Assembly (NCBI GenBank): GCA_024364735.1
Contig: JAGFNQ010002310.1
Location: 399,052 to 463,051, forward strand
Source: Boesenbergia rotunda
Taxonomy: Eukaryota; Streptophyta; Magnoliopsida; Zingiberales; Zingiberaceae
Reading direction: 5' to 3'
DNA length: 64,000 nt
Part shown: one piece after another, positions 1 to 11,507 of the stretch
Layout: each line of letters starts with the position of its first letter
How positions within the stretch are numbered: position 1 is the first letter of the stretch
The notes under the pieces: generated by a model
Database searches by the model: none
Told to the model about the DNA's origin: nothing
Seen by the model: only the letters and a program-made list of their open reading frames with translations
Made by a program: the position numbers and the translations under genes

Positions 1-3000
1 TTCCTCATCGTCAATTGGAAGAGTTATTAATGCCTCATTCTCAATGTCAAACCTTCTCCGAGGAATAATCTGATGACTGCTTCTTTGTAGGTTAGGTTGT
101 TGAGAAATTAACTCTTTCATCGACAATTTACTCCCACTAGGTTGACTGGATTCAGGTATCTTCTATGATGCCTGATTTATTGATAAAGGAACATTATCCT
201 CCTCCTCTATTGCAAATAAAGAAATCATCTTATCAACTTCACTTTTTGTTGGGAAATCAATTTCAAGAAATGTAGTATCTCTTGACTCTATTTCAGAGAT
301 AGTTCTATCTTGTTGCTCACCAATGAAAACATATTCCTTAGATGTATTAAAATATCTTACAAAGATACACTTTCTATCCCTGGGTCCTAATTTTTCATAT
401 TTGTTAGTTTTATCATAAACATAAGCAGCTAACCCTCGGGTCTTTACTCAAATCTGATTTTCTGCTTGTACAACGTTCATATGGAGTAAATGGAAAAAAT
501 TTGAAAGACACTCAGTTAAGTATATAGGTTGTAGCTATAATGCATCTCCCCAAGAGGAAATAGTTAAATTAGCTTGAACCATCATAGACCTAACCATATT
601 TAAAAGAGTTCAATTTCTTCTTTCAATAATTCCATTTTACTATGGAGTTCCAGGAATAGTCAGTTGTCTAATAATCCCTTTATCATTACATGTTATCTGG
701 AACTGATCAGATAAATATTAATTTCTACGGTCAGTGCATAAGGTTTTAACATTACGTTCCAATTGATTTTCAACTTCATTTAAATAATGATTGAAGCAAT
801 CTAATACTTTAAATTATGAGAAATCAAATACATATGACCAAAACGTGTGAAGTCATCAATAAATGTAATAAAATAAGAACTTTCATATCTAGTCCTTACA
901 TTCATGGACTACAAATATTCGAATGAATTAATTGCAATAGTGATTTAACCCTAATAGTCTTACTAAACGGTTTCCTAGTTGCTTTTCCAGCAAGACAATG
1001 TGTTAGGACCAAAAGGAATTAGGATATCTCCACAATGGCATGATATTGTCCACTTTGGGCCTAAACCCTCATAGTTTTTCTCTTGGGCTCTCCCCAAAAG
1101 GCCTCATTCCAATGGAGATACCATATTCCTTATAAACAAATGATCTTCCCATGTGTTTCTCAATATGGGACTAAGTTTGTACCCTTGCAACCTCTAACAA
1201 TCTCCCCCTCAAACAAAGGACCACATGCCCCCACCACAAACGGAAACCTTTTCCATTCTTGATGTCTGATCCACTAGGACTTTCTGCCCCTCGATCCACC
1301 TGACCTACTAGGACTTCACCACCTAACCGCAGCTAGAACTGGTCCTCTTTGATCAAGGCACGGGAGCACATATATCCTTTATTTAAGGCTTAACGCACAT
1401 GGTTAGATCTGGATGAGCAACCTGGCTCTGATACCATTTGTTAGGACCAAAAGGAATTAGGATATCTCCACAATGGTATGATATTGTCCATTTTGGGCCT
1501 AAGCCCTCATGGTTTTGCTCTTGGGCTCTCCCCAAAGGCCTAATTCCAATGGAGATATCATATTCCTTATAAACCAATGATCTTCCCATGTGTTTCTCAA
1601 TGTGGGACTAAGTTTGCACCCTTGCAACCTCTAACACAATGCTCACATATAAACAGGTTAAATTTAGTATGAGGACTAAGTCGACCCTCTTTAGCTAATC
1701 TATTCATCCGTTCTTATCCTATATGTCTTAATCTAGCATACCAAACTTCATCATTATCATCAGCATCGCTAGTAATAACAATATTTGAAAAACAACCATT
1801 ATTTTGATAATTAATATCCGGTTCTACATTAGATCCATGAAACCATTCTCTATATTACCATATCCTATTAAAACAGAATTAATTTTGAGTTCCACTCAAT
1901 AACTATGAAAATTCATACAATAACTCAAATTAAGAAGACTATTAATGGAAACCAGATTCCGTCGAATCTCAGGAGCATACAGGACATCATGTAGAAATAA
2001 GGTACGTCCACCATGAAGGTTGAGTTTACAGGTGTCAATTTCTTTGACTCCAATCCTTACATTGTTTCCCACATATATTTATTTATTGCCAGTTGGTACC
2101 TGATGGTACTCGTATATAACTCAATCACAAGCTACATGGTTCGTTGCTCCTAAATCTATAATCCATAAAGGATAAGAATCAGCTAACAACACTGAACTAG
2201 CAACACAATGCTTATAAAAAGAAGATAAACATGGATCTATCATTTTTGGCTCAATACATTCCCAAGCAAAGTGACCATTCTTGTCACAGTTATAGCAAGT
2301 CAACTTGCTATTAGGTTTTTGTCCAGACTTCTTTTCTTTAAAATTTTTTCATTGGGTCTTGTCAAACAGTAGCACTAGCTTCTTTTCCTTTTCTCTTTCC
2401 TTTCTTAAACCATCTTTTCTTATTCTTGGACCCAGATGCTCCAACAGAACCTTCAGCTATAAAAGCTTGTCCAAAGATTCTTATGGATTCTATCTTCTCT
2501 ACTTCCAATTCAATATGGCGTGAGACATCAGTGAAAGTCTTGATACTTTCACTGTGGGTAAGGTTCTGTTTTATCATTTCCTAAGAATCAGGAAGGGAAC
2601 GAATAACTGCCTGAAACTGTTATTCATCAGTCAACTCATGATCAGTAATTTTTAGCTCCCGAATCATATTCGTTATTTCCCTTAGATGTTGGACCACAGT
2701 AACATTCAAGCATTTTTTGTTAACTATCAAATTTAATTGTTAGCTGACGAACCATGCTTAAACTAATCCCACTGTATCTTTCTCTTAGGGTAATAACTCA
2801 TACTAAAATACTAGGTCATCTACCATTGAACTAATCAATATCCCCTTAGTAATGGAGTCTTTTTTTCTTCCATGCCTTATAGGTATCAAGATTAGGTTTA
2901 TGTTGTGTTGTTGAATCATCAGCAGGTTCTTCCATGAATTGATTCACAACCTCTAGAACTTCTTGTTCCTTAAGAACATATTGTATATATCTTGAGATGT

Positions 3001-3049
3001 CATATTTTATAGTTATCTCCATATAATTTTTCTCTTTTATTGAGTTCAT
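1..3049 (-). pseudogene. Decayed Copia gag-protease-integrase region
   Basis: Broken minus-strand remains of a Ty1/Copia polyprotein. Reading right to left, a gag N-terminal piece starts near 3049 and a basic gag piece lies at 2577-2362. A CCHC zinc knuckle (CYNCDKNGHFAWEC) is followed directly by the protease motif at 2303-2121, where the usual D-S-G reads DLG (WIIDLGATNH). Integrase C-terminal sequence follows from about 900 to the window edge; a stretch with RDRKCIFVRY is recognisable near 400-320. Many stops and frameshifts separate the pieces, and the integrase part is interrupted by the TRIM at 1001-1636. RT and RNase H would lie left of the window. The altered protease triad and scattered stops mean no functional product. 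Copia assignment is firm; lineage is not resolved. Confidence 0.8.
1001..1636 (-). mobile_element. TRIM (terminal-repeat retrotransposon in miniature)
   Basis: A 636-bp element with two near-identical direct repeats, 1001-1199 and 1439-1636, both beginning TGTTAGG and ending CTAACA. Next to the right repeat is a primer-binding site, GGCTCTGATACCA at 1424-1436 (initiator-tRNA-Met type on the minus strand), and next to the left repeat is the polypurine tract (AATCTCCCCCTC at 1199-1210, read on the minus strand). The element therefore runs on the minus strand. The 239-bp interior codes for nothing. The 5-bp TSD CAATG is present on both sides (996-1000 and 1637-1641). The LTRs are too short for Cassandra and I see no 5S-rRNA-like segment. 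Movement would need enzymes from another element. It sits inside the Copia integrase remnant. Confidence 0.92.
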
Positions 3050-4851
3050 CTATGATATTCTTAGCCACTATAATCTACCATAAATAAATATATTATTTAG
3101 TACTTTAGTGTAATTTATATGCATGCAATTAATAATTGACTCATTTTAAATTAGAGTTGGTTTATAAAATCAAGTGACAACTACATTTCTACTCATCATT
3201 CATATGTTTTAATCTAATCAATATTGATCAGTTATATAACACACATCCCATCAAATGAACTAATCATTAATAACAATAAATTGATCATTTAAACTAATCA
3301 TATTCAAATTTTGTTAACACATAACATAGCTTTTCCAAAAAAAATATTATTCATACATAACAACAACATTTTCTACATGATTTGCATAAATCAAATGAGC
3401 TAATATTGTTCATACATAACAACAATAACAACAATAGAACTCTAATAAATTAAATAAGCTAACACTACTACTACTAGGATAAATACTAGCGCAGCAGTAA
3501 ATACAACTCCTTTCATCCTAGACCCATCTAGAGCAATCTCGGGTGAACCATCTTCAAGGTGACCCTGATCTCGATCTCCTTTTGGATCCTTCTCAAACTT
3601 TTCAAGATCCTCTTCTTGATCCAAATGATTAAGCAATTCTATACATAAATCTGAATAGGAGATGCGCCCTTCAGAGAGCCCCTAAAAGTGATGTGCTACT
3701 ATCTTGTGATACTCCAGCAATGATTGAATCAAAGCCCATATTCTATAATTATCTAAGATTGGAAACTCTTCTTGCTCGAGTTTCCAGAATAATTAATCAA
3801 GCCTTCCAATATATAGTCCTTGACTCCGTAACTCGAGTTATATTCAATCCCTTCAATTGCCTCCCTCAGTTGGTTCCATCTCACATCTCGACAAGTCATC
3901 ATGTATATGATCCTCGACATTTGGAATTGAAAATTACAATGTCAATACAAAACTTACAAACCAGTAACAAAATCAGTTATATTCAATTCGTACATATGCA
4001 CAAAACAAACACACAAAATCTATAAGCAAATAAGAAAAATAAATTTTATTTATTTGAAAAGTTCCAGTTGACTAACATACTGGTCCGATCAATTGGGAAA
4101 CTGAATCCATAGTTTGGCCCATTGTCCTTGTTAGAACTAATCTAAGATAGGGATGCCTTACCTATGTTATTCTTGTTTAAACTTTAGCCCATTTAATTAA
4201 ATCTAGCAGACTTATTCTGGTTTGGACCAAACTGGTTTGGTTAAATAACCAATGATTTGACCAGACTGAGTCTAATTAGATCAAACTAATCTGGTTAAAC
4301 CAACTAAAAATTTAAACCAGACCATGGTCTGATTGAACTAACCTGATCTGATTAAACTAACTAATGTTTTAAATCAAATCATGTCAGATTGAACCAATTT
4401 TCTAGTTAAACTAATTGATAATTTTAACCAGATATGAATTTGATTAGATCGGATTGATGTAAATTAATTGAACCAAACAGTTATGCAAAAGTGAGCATTC
4501 ACAAAAAACATGATTCATTTTATTTTTCTATTTGATTCATTAAAAATCAAATATTTTCTCAAAAAAATAAACTTCTGACTATGTTGTTTGTCGCACACTG
4601 CACATTGTAATTCCCATGCCTCTACAGTGACGAACACGACAATCGAACCGATTGACGAACATCGGTCTTCCCGACGTGGTCACTAGTGCTTGCTAGCCAT
4701 GAATGTTGGTCGCCAACCACCTGGCATGGTCATCGACACCCACTATCTCAGTGACGGAGGAAACGCTAGTGTCATGTTTTCTCGATGCGACTAAGTGGCC
4801 TTTGTTGCTATGTGGTCGCCAGAGAAATTTCTCCTAATTCGAGTATTATTA
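3050..4851. other. AT-rich untranslated stretch of the left Copia element
   Basis: Lies between the gag start and the primer-binding site at 4852 and is probably the long 5' leader of the left Copia element, perhaps enlarged by insertions. I see no convincing coding sequence; short open frames at 3442-3636 and 3693-4025 match nothing I recognise. Part of it (4150-4490) is a degenerate repeat, listed separately. Confidence 0.4.
4150..4490. repeat. Degenerate tandem repeat around AACCAG / CTGGTT
   Basis: Diverged units of very roughly 60-80 bp rich in the words TTAAACCA, CTGGTT and TGATCTGATT. The words occur in both orientations, so the tract could fold on itself. Decay is advanced and the borders are approximate. 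Confidence 0.4.
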
Positions 4852-5227
4852 GTTCTGATACCATTATTGATATTTTAAACATTGAACGATAGAAATAAAT
4901 TTTATAAATCTAAATACTCACAGGAATACTCACAATGATCTTGAAGAATAAACTAGCAAATAACTTTGCTGTTTGAAAGAGCGATCACGAACGAATCAAA
5001 AAGCTTTTCAAAATTTCATGAACTAAATCCCCTTTGTCAAAGAATAATCTTCGCAACTCCTTGAATGTTCTCCGCACTTTATTATTTCTTATAATGAACT
5101 GATCATTTACTTATCTTGTTTGTTGTCTTGGACGAAAGCATTATTTATAATGTTATTGTTCAATTTCATAAATTGAACTTTTTCAGTGCATCATGCACTA
5201 CGTGTCGTTACTTCACATATAATGAAA
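4852..5227 (-). repeat. Primer-binding site and start of the 5' LTR of the left Copia element
   Basis: GTTCTGATACCA at 4852-4863 is the minus-strand form of a TGGTATCAGAAC primer-binding site. A possible LTR edge beginning TGATATT follows at about 4868. The LTR appears to continue rightwards through AT-rich DNA and to be interrupted by the unit at 5228-5850; sequence at about 5851-6160 may be its remainder. I could not find its outer end or a TSD. Confidence 0.45.
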
Positions 5228-5850
5228 TAAGGCTCCGTTTAGTAGGAGTAATATAATCGAGTATGTAATATAATTAAGTTTGTAATGTAATGTAATTAAT
5301 ATTACATACTATGTTTGATAATGAGTTGTATGTAATCTTTGATAACCATAGGCTACATTTAGTGAGGGGTAATCTATCTTGTAATGTAATCAAAGATTGG
5401 CGGCTGACGACCGACAACGACGACCGACAACTACGATTGGCGACCGACGACCACCGTTGGTCAGTCGGCGATCGGCGACCGCCGCCGCCAGCCGGCCGGC
5501 TGGCGACCGACGACGGCCGGCCGACGACCGGACTACGGCCGGCCGACGACCGACGACGGCCGGCCGACGACCGACGACGGTCGGCCGACGACCGACGACG
5601 GTCGGCCGACGACCGACGACCGGCGACCGGGGAGGCCATGGCCGCGGAGGGTTCTGCCAATAGGTTTTGAAAATAGAGAGCAGGGAATATAATCGAATTA
5701 CATGATTTTAATTTTGTAATCGAGATTATAAATCTTGAACCACTTTTGTAATCAAGATTCCATTACATTATAATTTTAAAATTATTCCAAATAAAAAAAT
5801 CCAACTTATAATATAATCTTGATTATATTATAGGATGAATTATCTCCTAC
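5228..5850. mobile_element. MITE-like AT-rich element with a GC-rich core
   Basis: The edges resemble the ends of short non-autonomous DNA elements (GGCTCCGTTTAGTAGGAG on the left, a weak inverted GTAGGAGATAATTC on the right). Both arms contain many words of the TAATATAATC / GATTATATTA type in opposite orientations, while the core is the very GC-rich array at 5395-5640. Inverted ends are imperfect and no TSD is clear, so superfamily and borders are uncertain. Confidence 0.4.
5395..5640. repeat. GC-rich minisatellite, 21-bp period in its right half
   Basis: Tandem array built on GGCCGACGACCGACGACGG-type units. The clear 21-bp period runs over about 5510-5630, with looser related repeats to the left. 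Open frames here exist in several phases on both strands and encode simple repeats such as RRPTTVG, so they are by-products of the array. It is rich in CG sites in otherwise AT-rich DNA. Confidence 0.85.
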
Positions 5851-6159
5851 CGCAACTTAACTTGTTACACAAATAATAAAGAAAAGTATGACAACACAAA
5901 AGTAATAAAAATTGCATGCTTAGGTTGCCGTTTGATCTTTAAATAGCACAAGCACAACGTGTCAGTACATAAACGAAAGAAGATGGACACTTAAAAGAAG
6001 TATTCGAAGTAGTGACGAAAAACAAGTGCCTTGAGCCATCTTTTATAAAGCCCAATTGAAAGTTGACTTGACACTCTTTCGATTGATTAGAAACGTTTTT
6101 GGTCACCTGGAGTATGTTGATTCAATTACAAAACTGATCCACACTTCGACATTGGATCA

Positions 6160-6982
6160 GGATAATTCTATGGACTTTGATCACCTGGACTCCCTCCGGG
6201 TGCTTGGAGCTTAGTCAAATGCCTATCTTGACTGTCTCTTTCAGATCATTGGATTGCACCATCTCTAGTTGCTTGGACACCGAGGTTGCTTGCACCTCCC
6301 TCCGGTCTCTTAGAAGTTCTCTACTAAGTCAGTTAGAACTTATATGCATCTGGTCACCCGTCTATCTGGTCTCCTAGTAGTTTCATGCGATATGGAGTTA
6401 GCGTGCAAAAAAATAAAAATAAAAAAAATACTAACACAAGTCGGAGGTTTCGAACAATAGTTGTTGCTCAAAACTCGACTTACCTTGCGTGGTACCTCCA
6501 AGACTTTGTCTTTACCAAGTGATTAACTCCCAGTTGATCTAGTGGGATTTCCACTATAAAGTGATCAACTCCCAACTAATCCACTTGGACTTTCACTGCT
6601 AAGTGCTCAACTCTCAACATATCTATTGGGACTTCTATCACCAAGTGCTCAACTACCACCTAACCCACTAGAACTTTCACTGTCTAGTGTCCACTTAGTC
6701 TTTCACTACTTAATATCTTATTAGGACTTTCACTGTCATTACGTAGTACTCTACTAGGACTTTTCATTGACTGCTTAAGACTTATCCTCTTATCAAGTTA
6801 CCTGCACCTACACACTCAATAACCTTGTTAGATTATACGATAACCTAATTTTAAATTTACCATACATCAAAACATAAATTTGATGTGGTGCTCCTTGCAC
6901 CAACAAAGATAAGGAGTATTGAGGTGGCATCTTTGATAACAACCAAAAAGAGGTATACTGCATAGGTGAACTAGTTAAGTGA
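6160..6982. repeat. Old repetitive DNA with about 55-60-bp degenerate units
   Basis: From about 6500 to 6780 the sequence repeats, imperfectly, a unit of the form CCAAGTGCTCAACT followed by CCACTTGGACTTTCACT. A similar repeat family, in the opposite orientation, is at 63290-63560. It probably derives from an old LTR. No gene is visible. Confidence 0.5.
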
Positions 6983-7936
6983 TGTTGTCGCGAAGTGAGT
7001 TGAACGCTCTTACAGCTGAGTGAGTCTCCGGGGAGAGCGAGGACGATGAGGTGGTCTAACGAGCTGGATCGCCTCGAACCTGCAAGACAGAGACCGTTAG
7101 AACCCATCGGGAAAAGTCCCCGGCCAGGTACTCCGACGGTCAAGTCAGTACTCGACGGTGGCGATGGAAAGCAATAGAACAGTATGAAATTGCACTATCG
7201 CGTGTACCTGAGAAATGCGGAGTGAGGAGGCTTATATAGCCGGGGAAGCTGATAGCTCCTGCCCCGCCTGCCACCTGTTGTCATATAGCGAGGACAAGGT
7301 AATGCATGATCAGAGGTAGCAGGATAAAGTAGTGCATGCTTATTAAGGAAAGGGGCACTGTCAACTTAAGGGTTGGCGCCATTGGACGCCGCTCGGCCTG
7401 ACATCAGGGTATGTGGGCTTGGTACGGTGGGACAGGATATGACAGGGAAATCAATACATCGGCGAGATATCTGTCACTTGGTGCCAGGATGGCTTCAGTC
7501 CTGCGTCGACCCCGTACAGCTTCTGGTATCCTGGTGTCAAGGTGTGGTTGTGCCGACTGAGGCACTAGGTGTAGAGGCCGACTGAGGGTCTGTGAGGGTG
7601 CCGACTGGGGGCACTGAGGGATGAGGCCGACTGAGGGCCTGTTAGGGTGCCGACTAGGGGCACTAAGTAACGCCTCCTCCGATTTGGGCTTACCCCCGGA
7701 GCATGGGCCGCCACGCGTCGACGGGGAGCCGAACCTGGATGAGTCTTAGAGTATGAACATCTGACTCGGGGTCAGACTGATACCAAAGAGTGTGGGCCAC
7801 CACATGTGAGTTTAAGGGCCTAAGCCCGCTCGACACCTATCTGATGGGCTTTTTCAGCCCACCAACCTTCTTCCTTCTGACTGGGCGCCAGGCTGTCGGG
7901 CCAAGCTACACGCAAGCTGGTCCGGGATCATAAGCA
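6983..7936 (-). repeat. 3' LTR of the Tat-type Gypsy element
   Basis: A 954-bp segment beginning TGTTGTCGCG and ending CATAAGCA on the + strand, immediately followed by TCCCCCTCAAG (7937-7947), the minus-strand polypurine tract. This marks it as the 3' LTR of a minus-strand element. A TATA-like box read on the minus strand (GCTATATAAG) lies at 7231-7240. No second copy is in the window, because the element is truncated near 28553, and the left border has no confirmed TSD. Confidence 0.65.
7231..7240 (-). promoter_or_regulatory. TATA-like box of the Tat 3' LTR
   Basis: The minus strand reads GCTATATAAG in a GC-richer context. That places an LTR promoter firing leftwards, away from the antisense gene at 8407. 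Confidence 0.55.
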
Positions 7937-8406
7937 TCCCCCTCAAGTCTAGTCGAAGGAGACACGTAGTCCGACTAACTGGACCTCAACTCTGGCTCGA
8001 GCCTGGCGCACCCCTCGGAAACCGAGCGTATCTTCTCATTGATTGTTGCCTGAATGGCACGAGACTCACGCCTTTACACCATCTGCCCTCACACACCGAC
8101 GTATGTGCCCTTGGCCTTCCCAAATGTTCTGCCCATGCCTGTGCTCTGCCCTCATGCACATTACTCGAGCTTGATCAGACGGCTCTGGCGGGGTTACACA
8201 TTTTTCCCAGTTCCTCATCGAACGACTGGCGTTCCTCACCTATTCTCCTAAGTAGGCCTTTCGTCTGCTTGTTCTTCTCCATGTGACCGAAACATCTCGT
8301 CGTTCTCCGCCGCTTTGAGTGCCACTAGGGCTCAGACAGCTACTCCTCCTCGACTTTCCTTCGGCGACTCCATCTGACGGTTAGCTTCCCATTTTCTCCT
8401 TATCCG
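7937..8406 (+). other. Region between Tat LTR and antisense gene
   Basis: Starts with the polypurine tract of the Tat element and then holds pyrimidine-rich sequence that would serve as promoter and 5' UTR of the + strand gene starting at 8407. No clear TATA box was found. The short frame at 8054-8251 has no recognisable feature. Confidence 0.4.
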
Positions 8407-10785
8407 ATGGTCTCTTCTTCCTCGTCTCCAACCACTTCTCGGCCCTGGTATTCGACCATGGTAACTACCCTCACTGCCCACGACCTGGAGCAGATACAGT
8501 CCGATTTCTTAATCCCTGAGGACTACCAACTACGCCTGCCTGAATCGCACGACCGACCGGACTCCGCTCCCTTAGGCTACATTGCTTTGTCTCGGGACTA
8601 TCTACAAGCTGGTCTCTGTTTCCCCATTCATCCTTTCCTTTCTGTCGTCTGCAACTACTTCCAAATTCCATTACCTCAGCTAGCCCCCAACGCCATACGT
8701 CTAATGTGTGGCTCGGTCATCATTTTTTCACTACTCTGGATTCCCCTGGAGCCGGAGAATTTCCATTACCTTTTCTATCCCAAACAGCAAGAGGCGGGCG
8801 ACTTCTTCTTCCAAGCCCGAGCCAAGGCTTCCTTCCTCCTGAACCTTCCCACTTCGAACAAGGGATGGAAGGAGCGTTACTTCTTCGTTGGGCCCATCTC
8901 AGCCCCCGGCTGGCCTACAACCTGGGTCGAGGGACTTCTCGTTTCCGAGGCCCTCCCCAGACACTATCGCACTTCCGCAGCCTACTTGAACGTCACAGCC
9001 GAGCTAGAGGGTAGACACTTCCATGGTGACCTTCTGCTAAAGGACGGGATTCTCTCCACCTTTAGTCTTAGCCCGAGTCCTGCCCCTTCCCTGTCTGCCG
9101 TTGGTAAGCCTCATTGCCTCTTTCATGTACCTCTTTTAGTCACGCCCAAGCTTATTTTATTATAACAGTTTCCATGCTGCTGTCTACGGCTTTGAAGGGA
9201 GGCTTCAGGCTAAATAAGGCCGAGCTGGAGACTCGGGTCGCCTCTATGCTAGCTGCTAGAGGAGGTGCTTCGGCGGAAAACGTCTCAGCCGACCTGACCC
9301 CGACCATACCGGAGTCAATTCCCATCGCCTCCGAGACCACCCCACCCCTAACCATCAGACCTCACGCTTCCTCCAAGCGTCGACGAGCATCTTCCCTGAC
9401 AGGGGGCTCGTCACACCCTTCTTCCAGCAAACGTCTGGAGAAGAAAAAGAAGACGAGAGCGGTTCCCGACCCGGGGGCTCCGTCTGCCTCCATGGCCATC
9501 GTGCCTTACATGGCTCCTGCTGCTGATCCTCTTGTCGTCACAGTTGTCGACGACTCCCCCCTTCGCTTGCCAATAATCACACCTGCTGCTGACCCCAACA
9601 TTAGTGCGGCGACCCATCCTCCTATCACCACATCGCCCGTCGACCCGTCAGCCTCTTCTAGTGCTGCTGATGCGTTGATGTCCGATAGATTGGGGACTCC
9701 ATCTGCCGAGAACCCAGGTGATGATCCGACAATACACCTTTTGGTGCCAACTCGGGCTGACCGCTACTTGAAGATACCCCCGGGTGATCTACCCGATCGA
9801 CATCATGACCTGCACCTGTACGGGTCGATAGCCGACCGCTATGCTCAGGGACCGGAGGAGTCTTATTTTCGAAGCTCCCGTAACAGACCTGATGCCTTTT
9901 TCCTTAAGGCCACTCAGGTATGCACAGATGAACTGAGTCTTCTACCGAACACTCTGTTTCTGATCCCTAAGACCAGTATTCATTTGGCAGTTCGTTAGAG
10001 ATTGTCATGGCTTTTCTATGTCTTTCCTGGCCCAGAGCTCGGCTCGGGCTAAGGCCGAGAGGGAGGTGGAGTGCCTGAAGACCCAAGTGGCGCATTCTCA
10101 GCAGGTTGCCAACGAGCCCACTTTGAACCACCTGCGAGCGGAGGTTCGGGCTCTGCGAGATCAATTGGCACATTCTGAAGAGCAGCTCGAGGTGGCACGT
10201 GACCAAATCGAGACGGCCCAGCAGGCCGCGTCCCAGACGAACATCCGGTTTTCCACTTTGAGGCATATCGAACGGAAGGCGCGAGCTCTTCAGGCGAAGG
10301 CTCAGGATGAGTTGACCCAGGTGAAGTCTGATCTTCAGGAGCCATCTGCTACTAACGATTCCCTTTGGGCCCAATTGGAGACCAGAGACGCTGAGGTTCT
10401 GGCTCAATCACAAAAGATAACTGAGTTGTCCGCGGAGCTCTCCTATAAGGACCAATTATTACAAGATCAGAAGGAGGAGATTGGGCAGCTACTGAAGGAG
10501 AAATCTGAGTGGGAGGCAGCTAGATCAGAGCTGGCGGAGCTTCGATCCCACAAGGAAACCGAACACTCCAGACTGGAAAAGCATAGGCTCAAGTGTATCA
10601 ATGCCCCAGCCCATATGACCGAAATCGCCAACCGGTTCATGGACGTAATGATGCCCCAAGGAATTAACATCGTCCGTCGACTCAGGCTCGGCGGGTACTT
10701 GCTACCCAATTTGCCTCCCACTGCAGTGCGGCTCCAGGATATGTGTAAAGACCTGCCAAACATAACTGATGAGCCGTTTAAGTGA
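8407..10785 (+). CDS. Antisense accessory gene of Tat element, 3 exons (gypsy-type transposon domain plus coiled coil)
   Basis: My model is exons 8407-9103, 9169-9917 and 9991-10785, with GT-AG introns of 65 and 73 bp. Exon 1 ends in phase 1 and exon 2 resumes exactly in phase; exon 2 ends in phase 0 and exon 3 continues without a stop, giving 746 codons. Residues about 50-190 resemble the plant 'putative gypsy type transposon' domain (PF04195-like; GLCFPIHPFLSVVCNYF, then PNAIRLMCG). The middle (about 260-470) is Pro/Ser/Ala-rich with a basic SSKRLEKKKK patch. From about 490 to 690 there is a long Gln/Glu/Leu-rich coiled coil. It lies opposite to the element's pol, between pol and the 3' LTR, like the antisense genes known in some Tat elements (for example Grande of maize). 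Function is unknown; a structural or DNA-binding role is a guess. No disabling change is visible. Confidence 0.75.
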
Positions 10786-10949
10786 AGGCCAGGTCTCCTA
10801 TATTTTGTCTTTCTTCATTTTGCACTTGTAAGGGCGATTGATTCCTGGTTATGTAACATCTTTGCCTTGCCGAATGAAATATTTCCCTTCCCACTCGGGC
10901 TTCTTAGGTTTGCTTTCATTGTCGAGCGTTGACACTTTAGATGCCTATC
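10786..10949 (+). other. 3' flank of the antisense gene
   Basis: T-rich sequence directly after the stop codon, including GTAATGT-like and AATGAAAT words that could act in poly(A) selection. No perfect AATAAA is present. It runs into the tandem repeats that follow. Confidence 0.35.
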
Positions 10950-11245
10950 AGTTAGAACACTCGGCTCGGGATCGTCCCTTACCGTGTAAACCACTACACT
11001 AAGGGACTGGCGGGGGTTGACCCGTTTGCGAGGATTCAGCCGCTTGGTTAGGTTGGAACCCGGGGACCGTGGATTGCCACGCGGCCGACCAGGGCCTGAA
11101 CCAAGGGATCTGCGGGAGCTGGCCCGTTTGTGAAGGTTCGGCCACTTGGTCAAGTCGGAACCCGGGGAGCATGGATCGCCACGCGGCCGACCGGGGCCTG
11201 AACCAAGGGATTTTCAGGAGCTGGCCCGTTTGTTTCTCTGCACCT
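10950..11245. repeat. About 102-bp tandem repeat with CGTGG-N4-CCACG hairpins
   Basis: About two and a half units. Two successive units start with GGAACCCGGGG at 11055 and 11157. Each contains CGTGGATTGCCACG or a close variant, a five-base inverted repeat around a four-base loop. The same motif recurs in the longer array at 25800-27010, which lies in the same place relative to the second antisense gene. Confidence 0.7.
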
Positions 11246-11507
11246 ATCCCATCGAGGCGATTCGTATCTCCATTTCTGACAAGCGCCTTAACGAGCGATT
11301 GAACGTATCAACGGTGAAATGATGCCTCGGGCAGCGAAACGTCTATCATTGGTCGTAAGTACCTCGGACGGCAAGTAGCTCTTGCCCGTTTACTCCCATT
11401 TTAATACCTCTCACCATTTTCCCGCAATGTGACCAAGCACGATCATCCGATCCTGCGATTTACCGAGGCCTCCTACGAACGACCAAGATGGTTTGCCTTC
11501 TCCTATA
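11246..11507 (+). promoter_or_regulatory. Upstream promoter region of second antisense gene, cut off by insertion
   Basis: This stretch ends in CCTTCTCCTATA at 11507, where the 12.4-kb Copia element begins. Removing the Copia element and one copy of the CTATA duplication makes it run straight into TATAGGTGACACC at 23901, giving a single CTATATATAGG box about 80 bp before the ATG at 23986. It is therefore probably the proximal promoter of that gene, now more than 12 kb away. Confidence 0.55.

Noticed and set aside
1001..1636. Cassandra-type TRIM with 5S rRNA promoter
   Set aside because: No 5S-like A box, IE or C box text seen and the LTRs are shorter than those of Cassandra.
3442..3636. A 64-codon minus-strand frame ending in a hydrophobic helix
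   Set aside because: Could be a small membrane protein, but there is no family match, no context and no sign of conservation.
5274..5670. Arg/Pro/Thr-rich frames in several phases
   Set aside because: They are by-products of the 21-bp array; a period that is a multiple of three keeps all phases open.
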